Origin: an uncultured Oscillospiraceae bacterium
GTDB taxonomy: Bacteria; Bacillota; Clostridia; Oscillospirales; Oscillospiraceae
Direction of reading: 5' to 3'
DNA: 53,099 nucleotides
Assembly: GCA_944386855.1 (NCBI GenBank)
Contig: CALXCR010000030.1
Span: 1 to 53,099, forward strand
Both the position numbers and the translations under genes were made by a program. Positions 27,501 through 34,981 of this stretch are shown in pieces (the first letter of the stretch is position 1; each line of letters starts with the position of its first letter). The notes beneath the pieces were generated by a model. That model saw nothing but the letters and a program-made list of their open reading frames with translations, made no database searches and had not been told where the DNA came from.

Positions 27501-28920
27501 AATAGGGAGAGTGCGTATTAAGACGCCGTCGAAGGTACTTGACGACTATATAAACGGTTGGGCTCTCTATCAAAATATCGCCTGCCGCATGCTGTCAAGG
27601 ACTTCCGCCTATCAGTGCGGCGGCGCATACGGCTTCCGCGACCAGCTGCAGGATGTATGTGCGCTCACGGACATCTTCCCGGAGCTTACAAAAAAACAGA
27701 TCCTTATGTCGGCGGCACATCAGTTTACGGAGGGCGATGTGCAGCACTGGTGGCATAAATCGGAGGACGGACAAAGCGCCGACAAAGGCGTCAGAACGAG
27801 ATGCACGGACGACCTCATATGGCTTGTTTACGCTGTGTGCGAATATACAAACCGCAGCGGGGACTACTCAATATGCGGCATAGAAGTGCCGTATATATCG
27901 TCCGAGCCGCTGAAAAACGGAGAACACGAGCGCTATGAGCATCCGCGTGTTTCAGAGCTCTCCGAAAATGTGTTTATGCACTGCATAAGGGCTGTGGAAC
28001 TTGTTATTGCGCGCGGCACGGGAGAGCATGGCTTATGCTATATCGGCACAGGTGACTGGAACGACGGCATGAATATGGTCGGCGTCGAGGGCCGCGGCGA
28101 GAGCTTGTGGCTTCAGTGGTTCTTCTCAATAGTCTTGAGGCGCTTTGCATCACTGTGCGAAACGCTCGGCTACAAAGAGAGAGCGCAGCGTTACGGCGAG
28201 ACAGCGGAGTCGCTTGTCCGCGCGGCAGAAAAATCATGGGACGGCGGCTGGTATCGCCGCGGATACTACGACGACGGCAAACCCCTCGGAAGCGCCGAAA
28301 ACGATGAATGCCGCATAGATTCAATAGCACAGAGCTTTTCCGTTTTTGCAGACGCTGACAGTTCTCGCCGCCGTACGGCGCTCGAAAATACCGACAAATA
28401 CCTCTTTGACAGAGAGCACAAGGTGATAAAGCTGTTTACCCCGCCGTTTTCAGACGGAGACACTACCCCCGGATATATAAAGGGGTACTGCCCGGGGTAT
28501 CGTGAAAACGGCGGACAGTATACCCATGCCGCAATATGGCTCGCCATGGCATTTATCGAAAACGGCGGTGCTGACCGCGGATGGGAGATGCTGTATTCGA
28601 TACTGCCTCAGTCGCACGATATATCGGAGTATAAAAAAGAGCCGTTTGTAATACCAGCCGACGTCTGTTCAGACCCGGAACGTGTTGGGATGGGCGGCTG
28701 GACGTGGTATACAGGTTCTGCCGGCTGGTACTACAGGGCGGCCGTCGAAACGCTGCTCGGCATAAAGCTCAAAGACGGAAACCTCACCGTTAATCCGAAT
28801 CTGCCGTCACACTGGGACAGCTACGAGGCGGAGATAAAGCTCTCCGATACCGTGTATAAGATAAAAGTTAAAAAAGGGTTAACAGGAGAGTACACTGTTG
28901 AAATAGACGGTAAAAAGTGA
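21598..28920 (+). CDS. Giant cyclic beta-1,2-glucan synthase-like protein (GT84-GH94, NdvB/ChvB-type)
   Basis: This 2,440-residue protein has the layout of cyclic beta-1,2-glucan synthases. A helical N-terminal part (1-270) and two membrane helices (about 277-322) precede a GT84 glycosyltransferase domain with DSDTT (483-487) and RMHRWVRGDWQ (about 628). Further membrane helices follow (about 690-785), then a glycoamylase-like middle domain (about 845-1300) of the kind that cyclises or transglycosylates the chain. Last is a C-terminal GH94 phosphorylase-like domain (from about 1705) with YGFRDQLQDV and GDWNDGMN (about 2151). It should use UDP-glucose at the membrane. The start is TTG (21598) or ATG (21607); the GAGGAGG spacing fits neither perfectly. 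It is shorter than the roughly 2,800 residues of proteobacterial members. Confidence 0.9.
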   Translation: MKIMSETHSGEYIKLEKLGDYALDVSKSIRMSGYEKGLRSAEEVLHELSKIKKDITRISKRENTENDTPKAAEWLLDNWYIAEREGKEAALELRKIKRIRKSGSESIIGQLASSLVRAGNGSVDDKRIGKFLDACQENIVLNEYELAAFVPMLKAKLIGLLGEASGDITADGAEELFENIFTSLRFLSGFDMGKTLENVNRVERELYLDPAGVYPRMDETTRREYRNEIAKLARKKRCTEYKAATYIRKAAELDGRHIGYYIFKKPFGHEKKEKDGSIYIASIVLASLFFTILTGYVLEAPIACALLLFPISEIVKNIVDFTIIKTVRPKHIPRMGMKKGVPAEGRTVCVISALLNSKETVPIYAAQLEEYYLANRSAGGNLIFGVLCDLPESRTEQNKDDDEIIEKMRAEIDGLNEKYGGKFYFFCRPRKYNESCARYMGWERKRGAILELVRLIKGRDSGIDVICGEKRDLCSVKYIITLDSDTTLEPDTAMELIGAMLHPLNRAVVDKRRKIVKEGSGIIQPRVSVSLEAANKSDFTRIFAGRGGTDPYGGTVSDVYQDIFGRGSFNGKGIIDVEAYYECLDDRFPENAILSHDLLEGAYLHCSYMGECELTDGYPYKVTSYYDRMHRWVRGDWQTIPWLGRKVKNANGETIENPISEIDKWKIADNLRRSLTPVFTFAAIVTGMFTSGQDFAWACFIAILSAVSALLISSADLALRHDDELKLRYQSTVVSGFAGCFLQTVIRLIFLPYEAWTAFSAIVTALYRMTVSHKNMLSWVTAAETEKKTKGKWSAAYAKMWQCIAISAVIWIFSPYPAAYAVGIIWFFAPLYAAIISGETKQPIKLTPSERNYVLNAAADIWRYFTDFVTPSENYLPPDNWQEQPAAGVAHRTSPTNIGLAMMSALAAFDMGIANRQTALGIIENMLATVKRLPKWNGHLYNWYDTRTLNILRPNYVSTVDSGNFAASLIVVREAMYELGADKLAEDITRLLDGMDFGVLYDKTRRLFYIGWDDEKNAPTEGWYDLMESEARQTSYVAIARGDVPRKHWRQLSRVIVAQDDYSGMASWTGTMFEYLMPNLILPCYKNSMIYESSKFCVYAQKRAARDIPWGMSESAFYAFDQSLSYRYKAHGAQKLALKRGMDADRVISPYSSFLAMTVEPKQAIKNLRRMDEMGLCSRYGFYEAADFTPDRTEGKRFRPVKTFMAHHLGMSIIAADNVVNDNIMQARFMRNREMSAYKSLLQEKVVASGIMIKRVVDIPEKPGRNEIAGWSYVSDKPNAFDPMCCLLSNGSYTVMVTESGLTRSKWRDTDMLSFDTSQISPHSGMLYTFRTEKDEFPLTFAPYFDRESSYSAEFSGAIARLTSRRGALTSSLEIKVPRDDMGEKREVELLLGAGGDIRGKLVCDFEAVLAKLRDFYAHPAYSRLSLEIKAYENALVIKRRSSSGEIEKYMCIAVSAPSEFYCGGERGRVRPLMPGKKYCAPEPPVTIETPVCVGRSAVKIKYAVAAAYSEKDAVDSAVRILIGEDEKNSYIDKTASRMKLTAGDIQRALKKVSALTFITDARKAAAEDIRTYCRGQRGLWKFGISGDVPIVTAEIDGENGIKTAKALVSEHLLLKSCGLEYDLVLFSGDMGDYRAPVKSAVSEQLHRLGCENALGGRGGVHIIDAAAEDGRCVKAMASLHVGAESAAPRLASPLPVQPIKRDIESGVTWQIDERGYFVFDTQGTLPEYVWSLPLANSDYGYIATDTGSGHMWHLNSRENKINRWTNRPASPDATEELSFERGGRRYSLFAANDGINCHVTFGFGFASWQKDIDGVKTKVTSFVLPDEPARIMLVELENADADDKIRYFTELVMGDGVSKSASVVTEEKNGVISAENPGNTEFADTVFRVAASQMPEGFTCDRLSWAAGELDAAAGGGHTPCIAAVYRAEPRFVLAAGCLSEEKMRELTIYETACKEFERTKAYWDDIIGRVRIKTPSKVLDDYINGWALYQNIACRMLSRTSAYQCGGAYGFRDQLQDVCALTDIFPELTKKQILMSAAHQFTEGDVQHWWHKSEDGQSADKGVRTRCTDDLIWLVYAVCEYTNRSGDYSICGIEVPYISSEPLKNGEHERYEHPRVSELSENVFMHCIRAVELVIARGTGEHGLCYIGTGDWNDGMNMVGVEGRGESLWLQWFFSIVLRRFASLCETLGYKERAQRYGETAESLVRAAEKSWDGGWYRRGYYDDGKPLGSAENDECRIDSIAQSFSVFADADSSRRRTALENTDKYLFDREHKVIKLFTPPFSDGDTTPGYIKGYCPGYRENGGQYTHAAIWLAMAFIENGGADRGWEMLYSILPQSHDISEYKKEPFVIPADVCSDPERVGMGGWTWYTGSAGWYYRAAVETLLGIKLKDGNLTVNPNLPSHWDSYEAEIKLSDTVYKIKVKKGLTGEYTVEIDGKK

Positions 28921-28959
28921 GATAATCATATCTATAAAGACTAGCGCTCGCAGAAGGCT

Positions 28960-28991
28960 GCGGCGTCCGCTTGTACGACGGCGGACGCCGC
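28960..28991 (+). other. GC-rich hairpin between the glucan synthase and M16 genes
   Basis: A perfect 11-bp stem (28960-28970 with 28981-28991) has a 10-nt loop. It is flanked by the shorter outer arms CGCTC and GAGCG. The run after it is AAAAA, not T, so on the plus strand it is not a standard terminator. Confidence 0.6.
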
Positions 28992-29028
28992 ACGGAGAGC
29001 GAAAAATGTTGGGGGAGGATAGACGGAA

Positions 29029-30327
29029 ATGAAAGAGATCCTGCGAAAAGAGATCATGCCAAATGTCCGGCTGACGCATCTTCAAACAGACAAGTTCAAA
29101 ACCGGTGTGTTTTCGGCTACCATCCTTACGGGACTTGACAGGGAAAACGCGTCTAAAAACGCGCTTCTGCCGTATGTCCTGCGCAGAGGGACGGTTCTCC
29201 ATAACGATATGGACAGCATCGCCGCACTTTTAGACGACGCATACGGCGCCGTGATAGAGCCTGTCGTGCGTAAAAAGGGAGAGACGCATTGTATCGGCTT
29301 TTATGCCGACTTTGCGGACGACTTTTTCCTCAACGGCAAAGAATCGGTGCTGGAAAAAGTCATAGGCCTTACGGCTGAAATCATGACAGCGCCGGCGACG
29401 AAGAGCGGGACTCTCCTGCACGAGTATGTAGACGGGGAGAAAAACCGCCTGCTCGACGAACTGGAAGCGCAGGTAAACGACAAGCGCTCCTATGTGCTGT
29501 CACGCAGCTTAGAGCTTATGTGCGCAAAGGAAAATTACGGCATAAACAGGCTGGGCAGAGAAAGTCAGATAAAAAAGGTCACGGCTGCAGGCCTTACAAA
29601 GCATTACCGCAAGCTTATTGCGGGCGCGCCGATAGAGCTGTTTTACTGCGGAAGCGCCGGTTATGACAGGGTGGAAAACGCGGTATTGGAGGCTTTTGCA
29701 GCTCTGCCGAGGACAGGCTTTATACCGATACCGCAGACAGAGATATTGACACGGCCTGTAAAAAGCGAGCCGCGCGTATTTATAGACAGGATGGATGTAG
29801 GTCAGGGAAAGCTTGTTATCGGTTTCCGCATGGGAGAGGCGGCACTCCATCCGAACCATCCCGCGCTTCTCGTGTTCAACGCGCTGTACGGCGGCGCGCC
29901 GACATCGAAGCTATTTGTGAACGTGCGCGAACGCATGTCACTATGCTATTACGCAAGCTCACAGATCGACAGGCACAAGGGAGTTATGCTCGTGTCGTCC
30001 GGCATAGAGTTTAACAAGTACGAGGTCGCAAAAAACGAGATACTCGCGCAGCTCGAAGCGATAAAAGGCGGCGATATAAGCGAAGCGGAGCTTGAAAGCG
30101 CAAAAAAAACAGTGATGAACGCGTATAAAGCATCGATGGACAGCCAATCTTCACTCGAGGGGATATACCTTGACAACTGCCTGTCCGATATAAGATATTC
30201 ACCTGATGTCATGGCGGCGCTTGTCTACGATGTGACGAAGAAAGACGTTATGGACGTCGCGGCCGGAGTTTGTGCGGACGCGGTATATTTCCTGACGGGA
30301 AACGGAGGAGATACGGATGAAAGTTAA
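29029..30327 (+). CDS. M16-family peptidase-like protein, inactive partner (YfmF type)
   Basis: This 432-residue protein has the M16 (insulinase/processing peptidase) two-domain fold but no HxxEH zinc motif where it should occur; that region reads LPYVLRRGTVLHNDM. The C-terminal half has the conserved substrate-binding block (SKLFVNVRERMSLCYYASS, about 288-306). In Bacillus, the YfmF/YfmH pair combines such a non-catalytic subunit with an active one. The active partner follows at once, overlapping by 11 nt. GGGGGAGG lies before the ATG. The substrate is unknown. Confidence 0.88.
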   Translation: MKEILRKEIMPNVRLTHLQTDKFKTGVFSATILTGLDRENASKNALLPYVLRRGTVLHNDMDSIAALLDDAYGAVIEPVVRKKGETHCIGFYADFADDFFLNGKESVLEKVIGLTAEIMTAPATKSGTLLHEYVDGEKNRLLDELEAQVNDKRSYVLSRSLELMCAKENYGINRLGRESQIKKVTAAGLTKHYRKLIAGAPIELFYCGSAGYDRVENAVLEAFAALPRTGFIPIPQTEILTRPVKSEPRVFIDRMDVGQGKLVIGFRMGEAALHPNHPALLVFNALYGGAPTSKLFVNVRERMSLCYYASSQIDRHKGVMLVSSGIEFNKYEVAKNEILAQLEAIKGGDISEAELESAKKTVMNAYKASMDSQSSLEGIYLDNCLSDIRYSPDVMAALVYDVTKKDVMDVAAGVCADAVYFLTGNGGDTDES

Positions 30328-31579
30328 AGACTATACCTCCATAGGCGAGAGAGTTTTCCATGAAAAGCTTTTAAACGGGCTGCCCGTGTATGTCGTATCA
30401 AAGCCGGGCTATTCAAAAGGGCGCGCTTTTTTCGCTGTCAATTACGGCGGCGCAGACAGAAGATTTAAGGCAAACGGCAAATGGCTCAACACACCTGCCG
30501 GCATCGCCCATTATCTGGAGCACAAAATGTTCGATATGGAGGACGGGAACGCGCTCGGTGTCCTTTTTGCAAACGGCGCATCGGCAAACGCGTTTACATC
30601 GTCCGATATGACGGCATATCATTTCGAGTGTACGGAAAACTTTGAACAGAATCTGAGGACACTGCTGAAATTTGTGTCAACACCGTATTTCACCGAGGAG
30701 AGCGTCGAAAAAGAGCGCGGCATAATTGGGCAGGAGATCAGGATGACGGAGGACAGCCCGGAAACAGCAGGGTATTTCGGGCTTCTGAAACTCATGTACA
30801 AAAAACATCCGATGCGCGACTCGATCGTCGGTACGGTAGATGATATAGCGCAGATAACGCCGCAGATGCTTTACGACTGCCACGGGACGTTTTATACTAA
30901 TACAAACATGGTTTTATGCGTCGTCGGCGATGTCGACCCCGATATGGTCGCACGCGCCGCAGAGGAGATACTGCCTAAAGCGCGCGGCGAAGCGCCAATA
31001 AAAGACTACGGACGCGACGACGCGCCCTCAGGGAAAAAGCGCAGTGTGAAAGCGCAGATGGCCGTTGGGATGCCGCTTCTTTTTGCTGGAGCAAGACTTG
31101 AAAAAGTGCCGAATGAGCGTATCCTACAGCAGGAGATAACGGCGCAGGCGGCGCTAAGGCTACTTATAGGCAGATCGTCGCCGCTTTATATGGACCTTTA
31201 CTCGAGAGGGCTTATCGGGCGTGATTTTCTGGGCCAGTATGACCGTATTGCAGGGCAGGCTATGCTGATTTTCTCAGGAGAGAGCCGCGATCCGGAAGCC
31301 GTCGCTGAGGCGATATCGGAGAGAGCGGAGAGTATTTTGAACGAGGATTTTTCGGAGGCGTTCGAGCGGCAGAAAAAGGCGCTTATCGGAGCGAGATTAA
31401 GGGAATTGAATTCCTTCTCCGATGTGTGCTATAATGTCGCAAAGGGATGCTTTGACGGGTATGACCCGTTTGAGGCTATATCCGCACTGCAGGGCATCAC
31501 GGCCAAATCGGTGAGAGACATGATATCGGAGAGCTTGTCGCCTGAAAAGCTCATGGTGTCGGCCGTTGTGCCTAAATAA
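30317..31579 (+). CDS. M16-family zinc metallopeptidase, catalytic subunit (YfmH type)
   Basis: This 420-residue protein carries the inverted zinc motif HYLEH (about 69-73, in AGIAHYLEHKMF) and the downstream zinc-binding Glu region EKERGIIGQEIRM (about 132-144). It should form a clam-shell heterodimer with the preceding protein, whose gene it overlaps by 11 nt, and degrade peptides in the cytoplasm. No signal peptide is seen. lgt follows 23 nt downstream, so the three genes probably share a transcript. Confidence 0.93.
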   Translation: MKVKDYTSIGERVFHEKLLNGLPVYVVSKPGYSKGRAFFAVNYGGADRRFKANGKWLNTPAGIAHYLEHKMFDMEDGNALGVLFANGASANAFTSSDMTAYHFECTENFEQNLRTLLKFVSTPYFTEESVEKERGIIGQEIRMTEDSPETAGYFGLLKLMYKKHPMRDSIVGTVDDIAQITPQMLYDCHGTFYTNTNMVLCVVGDVDPDMVARAAEEILPKARGEAPIKDYGRDDAPSGKKRSVKAQMAVGMPLLFAGARLEKVPNERILQQEITAQAALRLLIGRSSPLYMDLYSRGLIGRDFLGQYDRIAGQAMLIFSGESRDPEAVAEAISERAESILNEDFSEAFERQKKALIGARLRELNSFSDVCYNVAKGCFDGYDPFEAISALQGITAKSVRDMISESLSPEKLMVSAVVPK

Positions 31580-31602
31580 TAAAACAGATCGAGGGGATTC
31601 CC

Positions 31603-32478
31603 ATGGGAAACGCGGTGATCGGGTTTAATCTGTTCGGACATGAGATACAGATAGACCCGCAGGGGTATTTTACGGTGTTTGGATTAACCATACACTGGTA
31701 CGGCGTGATAATAACGCTAGGAATGCTCGTCGCGATAATATACGCAATGCGCAGAAGCAGGGCGTTTGGCCTGACAGAGGATAATATAATCGATATGATC
31801 CTTGTGATAGTGCCGCTCGGCGCGATAGGGGCAAGGGCGCAGTATGTAATATTCAACTGGGCGTCGTTTAAAGACGATCCGGCGGCTATTTTCAGGATAT
31901 GGGAAGGCGGCATGGCGATATACGGCGGAATTGCGCTCGCCATAGGCGGCATGTATATTTATACCCGCCGCAAAAAGATGCCGCTCGCCCCGTTTCTCGA
32001 CATAGCGGGACTGGCTCTGCTCATAGCGCAGTCGATAGGGCGATGGGGCAACTTCATAAACAGGGAGGTCTACGGAACGCCGACGGATCTGCCTTGGGCC
32101 ATGTATTTTACGCAAAACGGCGAAACGATAAGCGCGCATCCGCTGTTCCTGTATGAATCGCTTTGGAATGGTGTCGGATTTGTGATACTTCATATCTACT
32201 CTAAAAAGAGGAAATATGACGGGCAGATTTTTGCACTGTATGTGTTGTGGTACGGACTTGCACGCTATATGCTCGAGCCGCTGCGCGTAGACTCGGTGCT
32301 GTACTTATTCAATACCGACATACGTGTGTCACAGCTCATAGGGATATTGTCCGTAGCCTGCGCATTTGCATATATGGTGAAAAAAGCGATGCAAAAGCCG
32401 CGGCCGCTCTACGTTGATACTGTAGGTGCGGATAACGGCGGGGAAGACGGCACGAAACCGACAGAAAGCAATACATAG
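31603..32478 (+). CDS. lgt: Prolipoprotein diacylglyceryl transferase
   Basis: This 291-residue multi-pass membrane enzyme transfers diacylglycerol from phosphatidylglycerol to the lipobox cysteine of prolipoproteins. The Lgt signature GRWGNFINREVYG (about 144-156) is present, with HWYGVIITLGML near the N-terminus, GGMAIYGG (about 105-112) and about seven hydrophobic helices. GAGGGG lies before the ATG. A lipoprotein substrate for such an enzyme is encoded at 37747-38271. Confidence 0.96.
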   Translation: MGNAVIGFNLFGHEIQIDPQGYFTVFGLTIHWYGVIITLGMLVAIIYAMRRSRAFGLTEDNIIDMILVIVPLGAIGARAQYVIFNWASFKDDPAAIFRIWEGGMAIYGGIALAIGGMYIYTRRKKMPLAPFLDIAGLALLIAQSIGRWGNFINREVYGTPTDLPWAMYFTQNGETISAHPLFLYESLWNGVGFVILHIYSKKRKYDGQIFALYVLWYGLARYMLEPLRVDSVLYLFNTDIRVSQLIGILSVACAFAYMVKKAMQKPRPLYVDTVGADNGGEDGTKPTESNT

Positions 32479-32483
32479 CGAAA

Positions 32484-32505
32484 GTCCGCCAAAAGAGCGG
32501 CGGAC
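32484..32505 (+). other. Short hairpin after lgt
   Basis: GTCCGCC (32484-32490) pairs with GGCGGAC (32499-32505). No T run follows, so it is at best a weak terminator or processing site between lgt and the next gene. Confidence 0.45.
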
Positions 32506-32568
32506 GTATAATCGTACAAACTCATTTCAAAAAAAAGACCGAAGAAAATATAAATGGAGGTAAATAAG

Positions 32569-33042
32569 ATGAAAGATTTCAACACTATCAGAGACACAGT
32601 TATACAGAAGGCGGTAGGCGTAGTAGATAAGACAAAAGAATTTGCAAAGGTTGCCACAGACAAGACTAAGACACTTGCAAGGATTACAAGACTTACTGCG
32701 GAAAACGCCACGGACAGAGATCTCATCAAGCAGAACATGACTGAGCTTGGCAGACAGTATTATGAGAGATACAAAGACGGCGAGACAGTTGAGTTTGCAC
32801 AGCTCGTCGAGGAAATCAAAGCGGCAGAAGAGCGTATAACCGCGAGAAAAGCCGAGGTGGAGGCCCTCAAGGCGGAAAACAACGACGATGATATAGAAGT
32901 GGAGTTCGTTGAAGAGTCGGAAGGCATGGAGCCGGAGATAATAAGTTATGCAGAAGCAGAAATCGAGGCTGAGGAGCAGACAACGACAGACACTGCCGCG
33001 CAGGCAGAGGAAGATGCCTCTGAAGATGAAGAGGTAAAATAA
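32569..33042 (+). CDS. Hypothetical acidic, helical cytoplasmic protein
   Basis: I do not recognise a named family. The 157-residue product is predicted to be almost wholly helical. Its amphipathic N-terminal half is Lys/Thr-rich (KTKEFAKVATDKTKTLARI). A middle segment has LIKQNMTELGRQYYERYKDGE, and a coiled-coil part (about 83-105) leads into a very acidic tail (about 50 residues, mostly E, D, A and T). The frame opens 15 nt earlier, but the ATG at 32569 has GGAGG about 8 nt upstream. It has its own terminator at 33056-33096. A role as a scaffold or envelope-stress-type protein would be guesswork. Confidence 0.8.
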   Translation: MKDFNTIRDTVIQKAVGVVDKTKEFAKVATDKTKTLARITRLTAENATDRDLIKQNMTELGRQYYERYKDGETVEFAQLVEEIKAAEERITARKAEVEALKAENNDDDIEVEFVEESEGMEPEIISYAEAEIEAEEQTTTDTAAQAEEDASEDEEVK

Positions 33043-33055
33043 TAGGAAACAGGGC

Positions 33056-33096
33056 AAAATAACCGGCGCTGAGAGTTAAGTGCCGGTTATTTTTTT
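33056..33096 (+). terminator. Rho-independent terminator after the acidic protein gene
   Basis: A 12-bp stem (33056-33067 with 33082-33093) has a GC core CCGGC/GCCGG and a 14-nt loop, and runs into a string of T residues. Confidence 0.92.
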
Positions 33097-33148
33097 GAAA
33101 AACGTACAAAAAAGATAAAATTATAGTAAAAAATTTTTAGGAAAATAG

Positions 33149-33178
33149 TTGACAAGACTGAATAAATGCTGGTAATAT
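33149..33178 (+). promoter_or_regulatory. Sigma-A promoter for the ROK regulator
   Basis: Consensus TTGACA (33149-33154) and TAATAT (33173-33178) are separated by 18 nt. The start codon lies about 75 nt past the expected transcription start. Confidence 0.75.
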
Positions 33179-33259
33179 TAAGGTGTATGCTGTTATTTTT
33201 ACGCATATATGGATATAATTGTGTCAAATATATAAAATCGTGTTTAAGGTGGGATAAAT

Positions 33260-34438
33260 TTGAAGAAAAAGGAACATATCAGCTCATTTGAAATAATGAG
33301 AAGAACAAATCTTGAGAAGGTGTATCTGACTATATTGGCGCATCATCCGATATCGAGGATAGATATCTCGACAAAAACGGGACTTAATAAGATGACCGTA
33401 ACAAACTGCGTCCGCACTCTGCTCGAGGCAAAGCTTATATTTGAATGGGAAGTGGCGGAGACGTCGACCGGCAGACCGCCGATCTATCTCGAACTCAATT
33501 ATAATTATGGTATATTTATAGGTATAGAGATAAACTACTTATCTACGAAAATACTCGTCACCGATATCGTAGGGCGCGTGCTTGAGCAGCGCGTCGATCC
33601 CGATGTCGCCCAAAGGCCGAGAAACTTCATCATCGAGGTGTCCGAGTTTGTTAAAAAATACCAGCATGGATATCCGCAGTTTGAAAACGGCGTTGTCGCC
33701 GTAAGTATTGCCCTGCCCGGAAATTACGATGAAGAGACCGGGATGGTAGAATTTATTGCCAATATGCCGCAGTGGAACGGTTTTAATATACGCGAAGAAC
33801 TGAAAAAAGAGATCCCGAAAATACCGCTTTTCTTCCAAAATACGGGACGTGCCGGCGCAAAGGGAGAGGTGTTCTCCAGAAAGGTTGCGGCGGAGACGAA
33901 TCTTGCGTACATTCAGGGATCTAAAGGACTTGGACTTTCAATTTACAGCAGAGGAAGCGAAATAATCAGTTCTACGGGGTATCAGGGCAGGTTCGGCCAT
34001 ATGATAATAGATGTCGACGGCAGGGAGTGTTCCTGCGGCAACCGCGGCTGCCTTGAGCGCTATGCCTCGATAGACGCACTCGGAGATATGCTGTACCCGG
34101 GTGAGCCGATGGATAACGAGCTTTGCGCAGAGATAATCAGGCGGGCCAAAAATCCCGATAAAGAGATGACGGCGGCGCTTGAGACGGTGATAAAATACCT
34201 GTCCGTCGGCCTTGCCAATATCATAAACTGCTTCAATCCGCAGAAGATATGTATAGGGAATTATCTCGGAATGGCGCTGAAGGGCAAGGAGAAGGATATA
34301 AACGAAGCGGTAAACAGGCTTCTTGTCCCGTTTATACGCGATCCGCATAAGGTATATATATCGGATCTCGACGAATGGGGCGCGTCTTACGGCTGTATTG
34401 CACTTGTCAGGGGAGAGATGCTGTACAAGGCGCTCTGA
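33260..34438 (+). CDS. ROK-family transcriptional regulator (NagC/XylR type)
   Basis: This 392-residue protein joins an N-terminal winged helix (ISRIDISTKTGLNKMTVTNC, about 31-50) to a ROK sugar-kinase-like domain. The ROK zinc site is seen in CSCGNRGCLERYAS (about 257-270) with the preceding GHMIIDVDG. Family members sense a sugar or amino sugar and repress uptake and catabolic genes. The start is TTG at 33260 with AAGGTGGG 6 nt upstream. GtrA follows after 30 nt and may share the transcript. No sugar-use genes flank it, so its targets are elsewhere. Confidence 0.92.
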   Translation: MKKKEHISSFEIMRRTNLEKVYLTILAHHPISRIDISTKTGLNKMTVTNCVRTLLEAKLIFEWEVAETSTGRPPIYLELNYNYGIFIGIEINYLSTKILVTDIVGRVLEQRVDPDVAQRPRNFIIEVSEFVKKYQHGYPQFENGVVAVSIALPGNYDEETGMVEFIANMPQWNGFNIREELKKEIPKIPLFFQNTGRAGAKGEVFSRKVAAETNLAYIQGSKGLGLSIYSRGSEIISSTGYQGRFGHMIIDVDGRECSCGNRGCLERYASIDALGDMLYPGEPMDNELCAEIIRRAKNPDKEMTAALETVIKYLSVGLANIINCFNPQKICIGNYLGMALKGKEKDINEAVNRLLVPFIRDPHKVYISDLDEWGASYGCIALVRGEMLYKAL

Positions 34439-34468
34439 TCGATCGTCACAAAAGCAAAAGGTGGTTTA

Positions 34469-34951
34469 ATGGAATTAAAAAGCGACCACAAGGATATATT
34501 TGACCGCATTATGGATCTCGCGCCGTTTCGGAGGTTTGCTCCGATGTACAAAAAGCATAAAAGAGTACTGCTGTATCTGTTTTTCGGCGCGCTTGCCTAT
34601 GCGGTCAGTATGACGTCGTACTGGGCGTTGAATATACGTCTTGGCATCGATGCGCTCATCGCAAACGTACTCTCATGGGTTATAACGGTGTCGTTTGCAT
34701 TTGTAACGAACAAGACATGGGTATTTTCCGCACATGCAGACGGTGCAAATTCACTTTTAAGACAGCTGACGTCATTTTTCGGCGGGAGAGTTGTCACGCT
34801 CCTGATAGAAGAGGCTATACTCGCCGTGTTCATAACGTGGCTGGGATTGAACAGTATGCTTGTAAAAGCGGCGGCACAGTTTATAGTGATAGTTCTAAAC
34901 TATATTATAAGCAAGGTGTTCGTATTCAGACACCGGAAAAGCAAAATTTAA
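34469..34951 (+). CDS. GtrA-family membrane protein
   Basis: This 160-residue protein has about four hydrophobic helices (from about 31, 57, 101 and 123) and the GtrA pattern NVLSWVITVSFAFVTNKTWVF (split across about 69-89). It ends in the typical FIVIVLNYIISKVFVFRHRK. GtrA proteins are thought to help move lipid-linked sugars across the membrane for surface polysaccharide or teichoic acid glycosylation. No glycosyltransferase partner adjoins it. A strong terminator overlaps its stop codon. Confidence 0.92.
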   Translation: MELKSDHKDIFDRIMDLAPFRRFAPMYKKHKRVLLYLFFGALAYAVSMTSYWALNIRLGIDALIANVLSWVITVSFAFVTNKTWVFSAHADGANSLLRQLTSFFGGRVVTLLIEEAILAVFITWLGLNSMLVKAAAQFIVIVLNYIISKVFVFRHRKSKI

Positions 34952-34981
34952 AAGGAGATGCAATTTTTGCATCTCCTTTTT
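34950..34981 (+). terminator. Rho-independent terminator after the GtrA gene
   Basis: A perfect 14-bp stem (34950-34963 with 34967-34980) has a 3-nt loop and ends in a T run. It overlaps the GtrA stop codon. Confidence 0.93.

Noticed and set aside
28960-28991. Terminator after the glucan synthase gene
   Set aside because: The stem is strong but is followed by A residues on the sense strand, so it is listed only as a hairpin.
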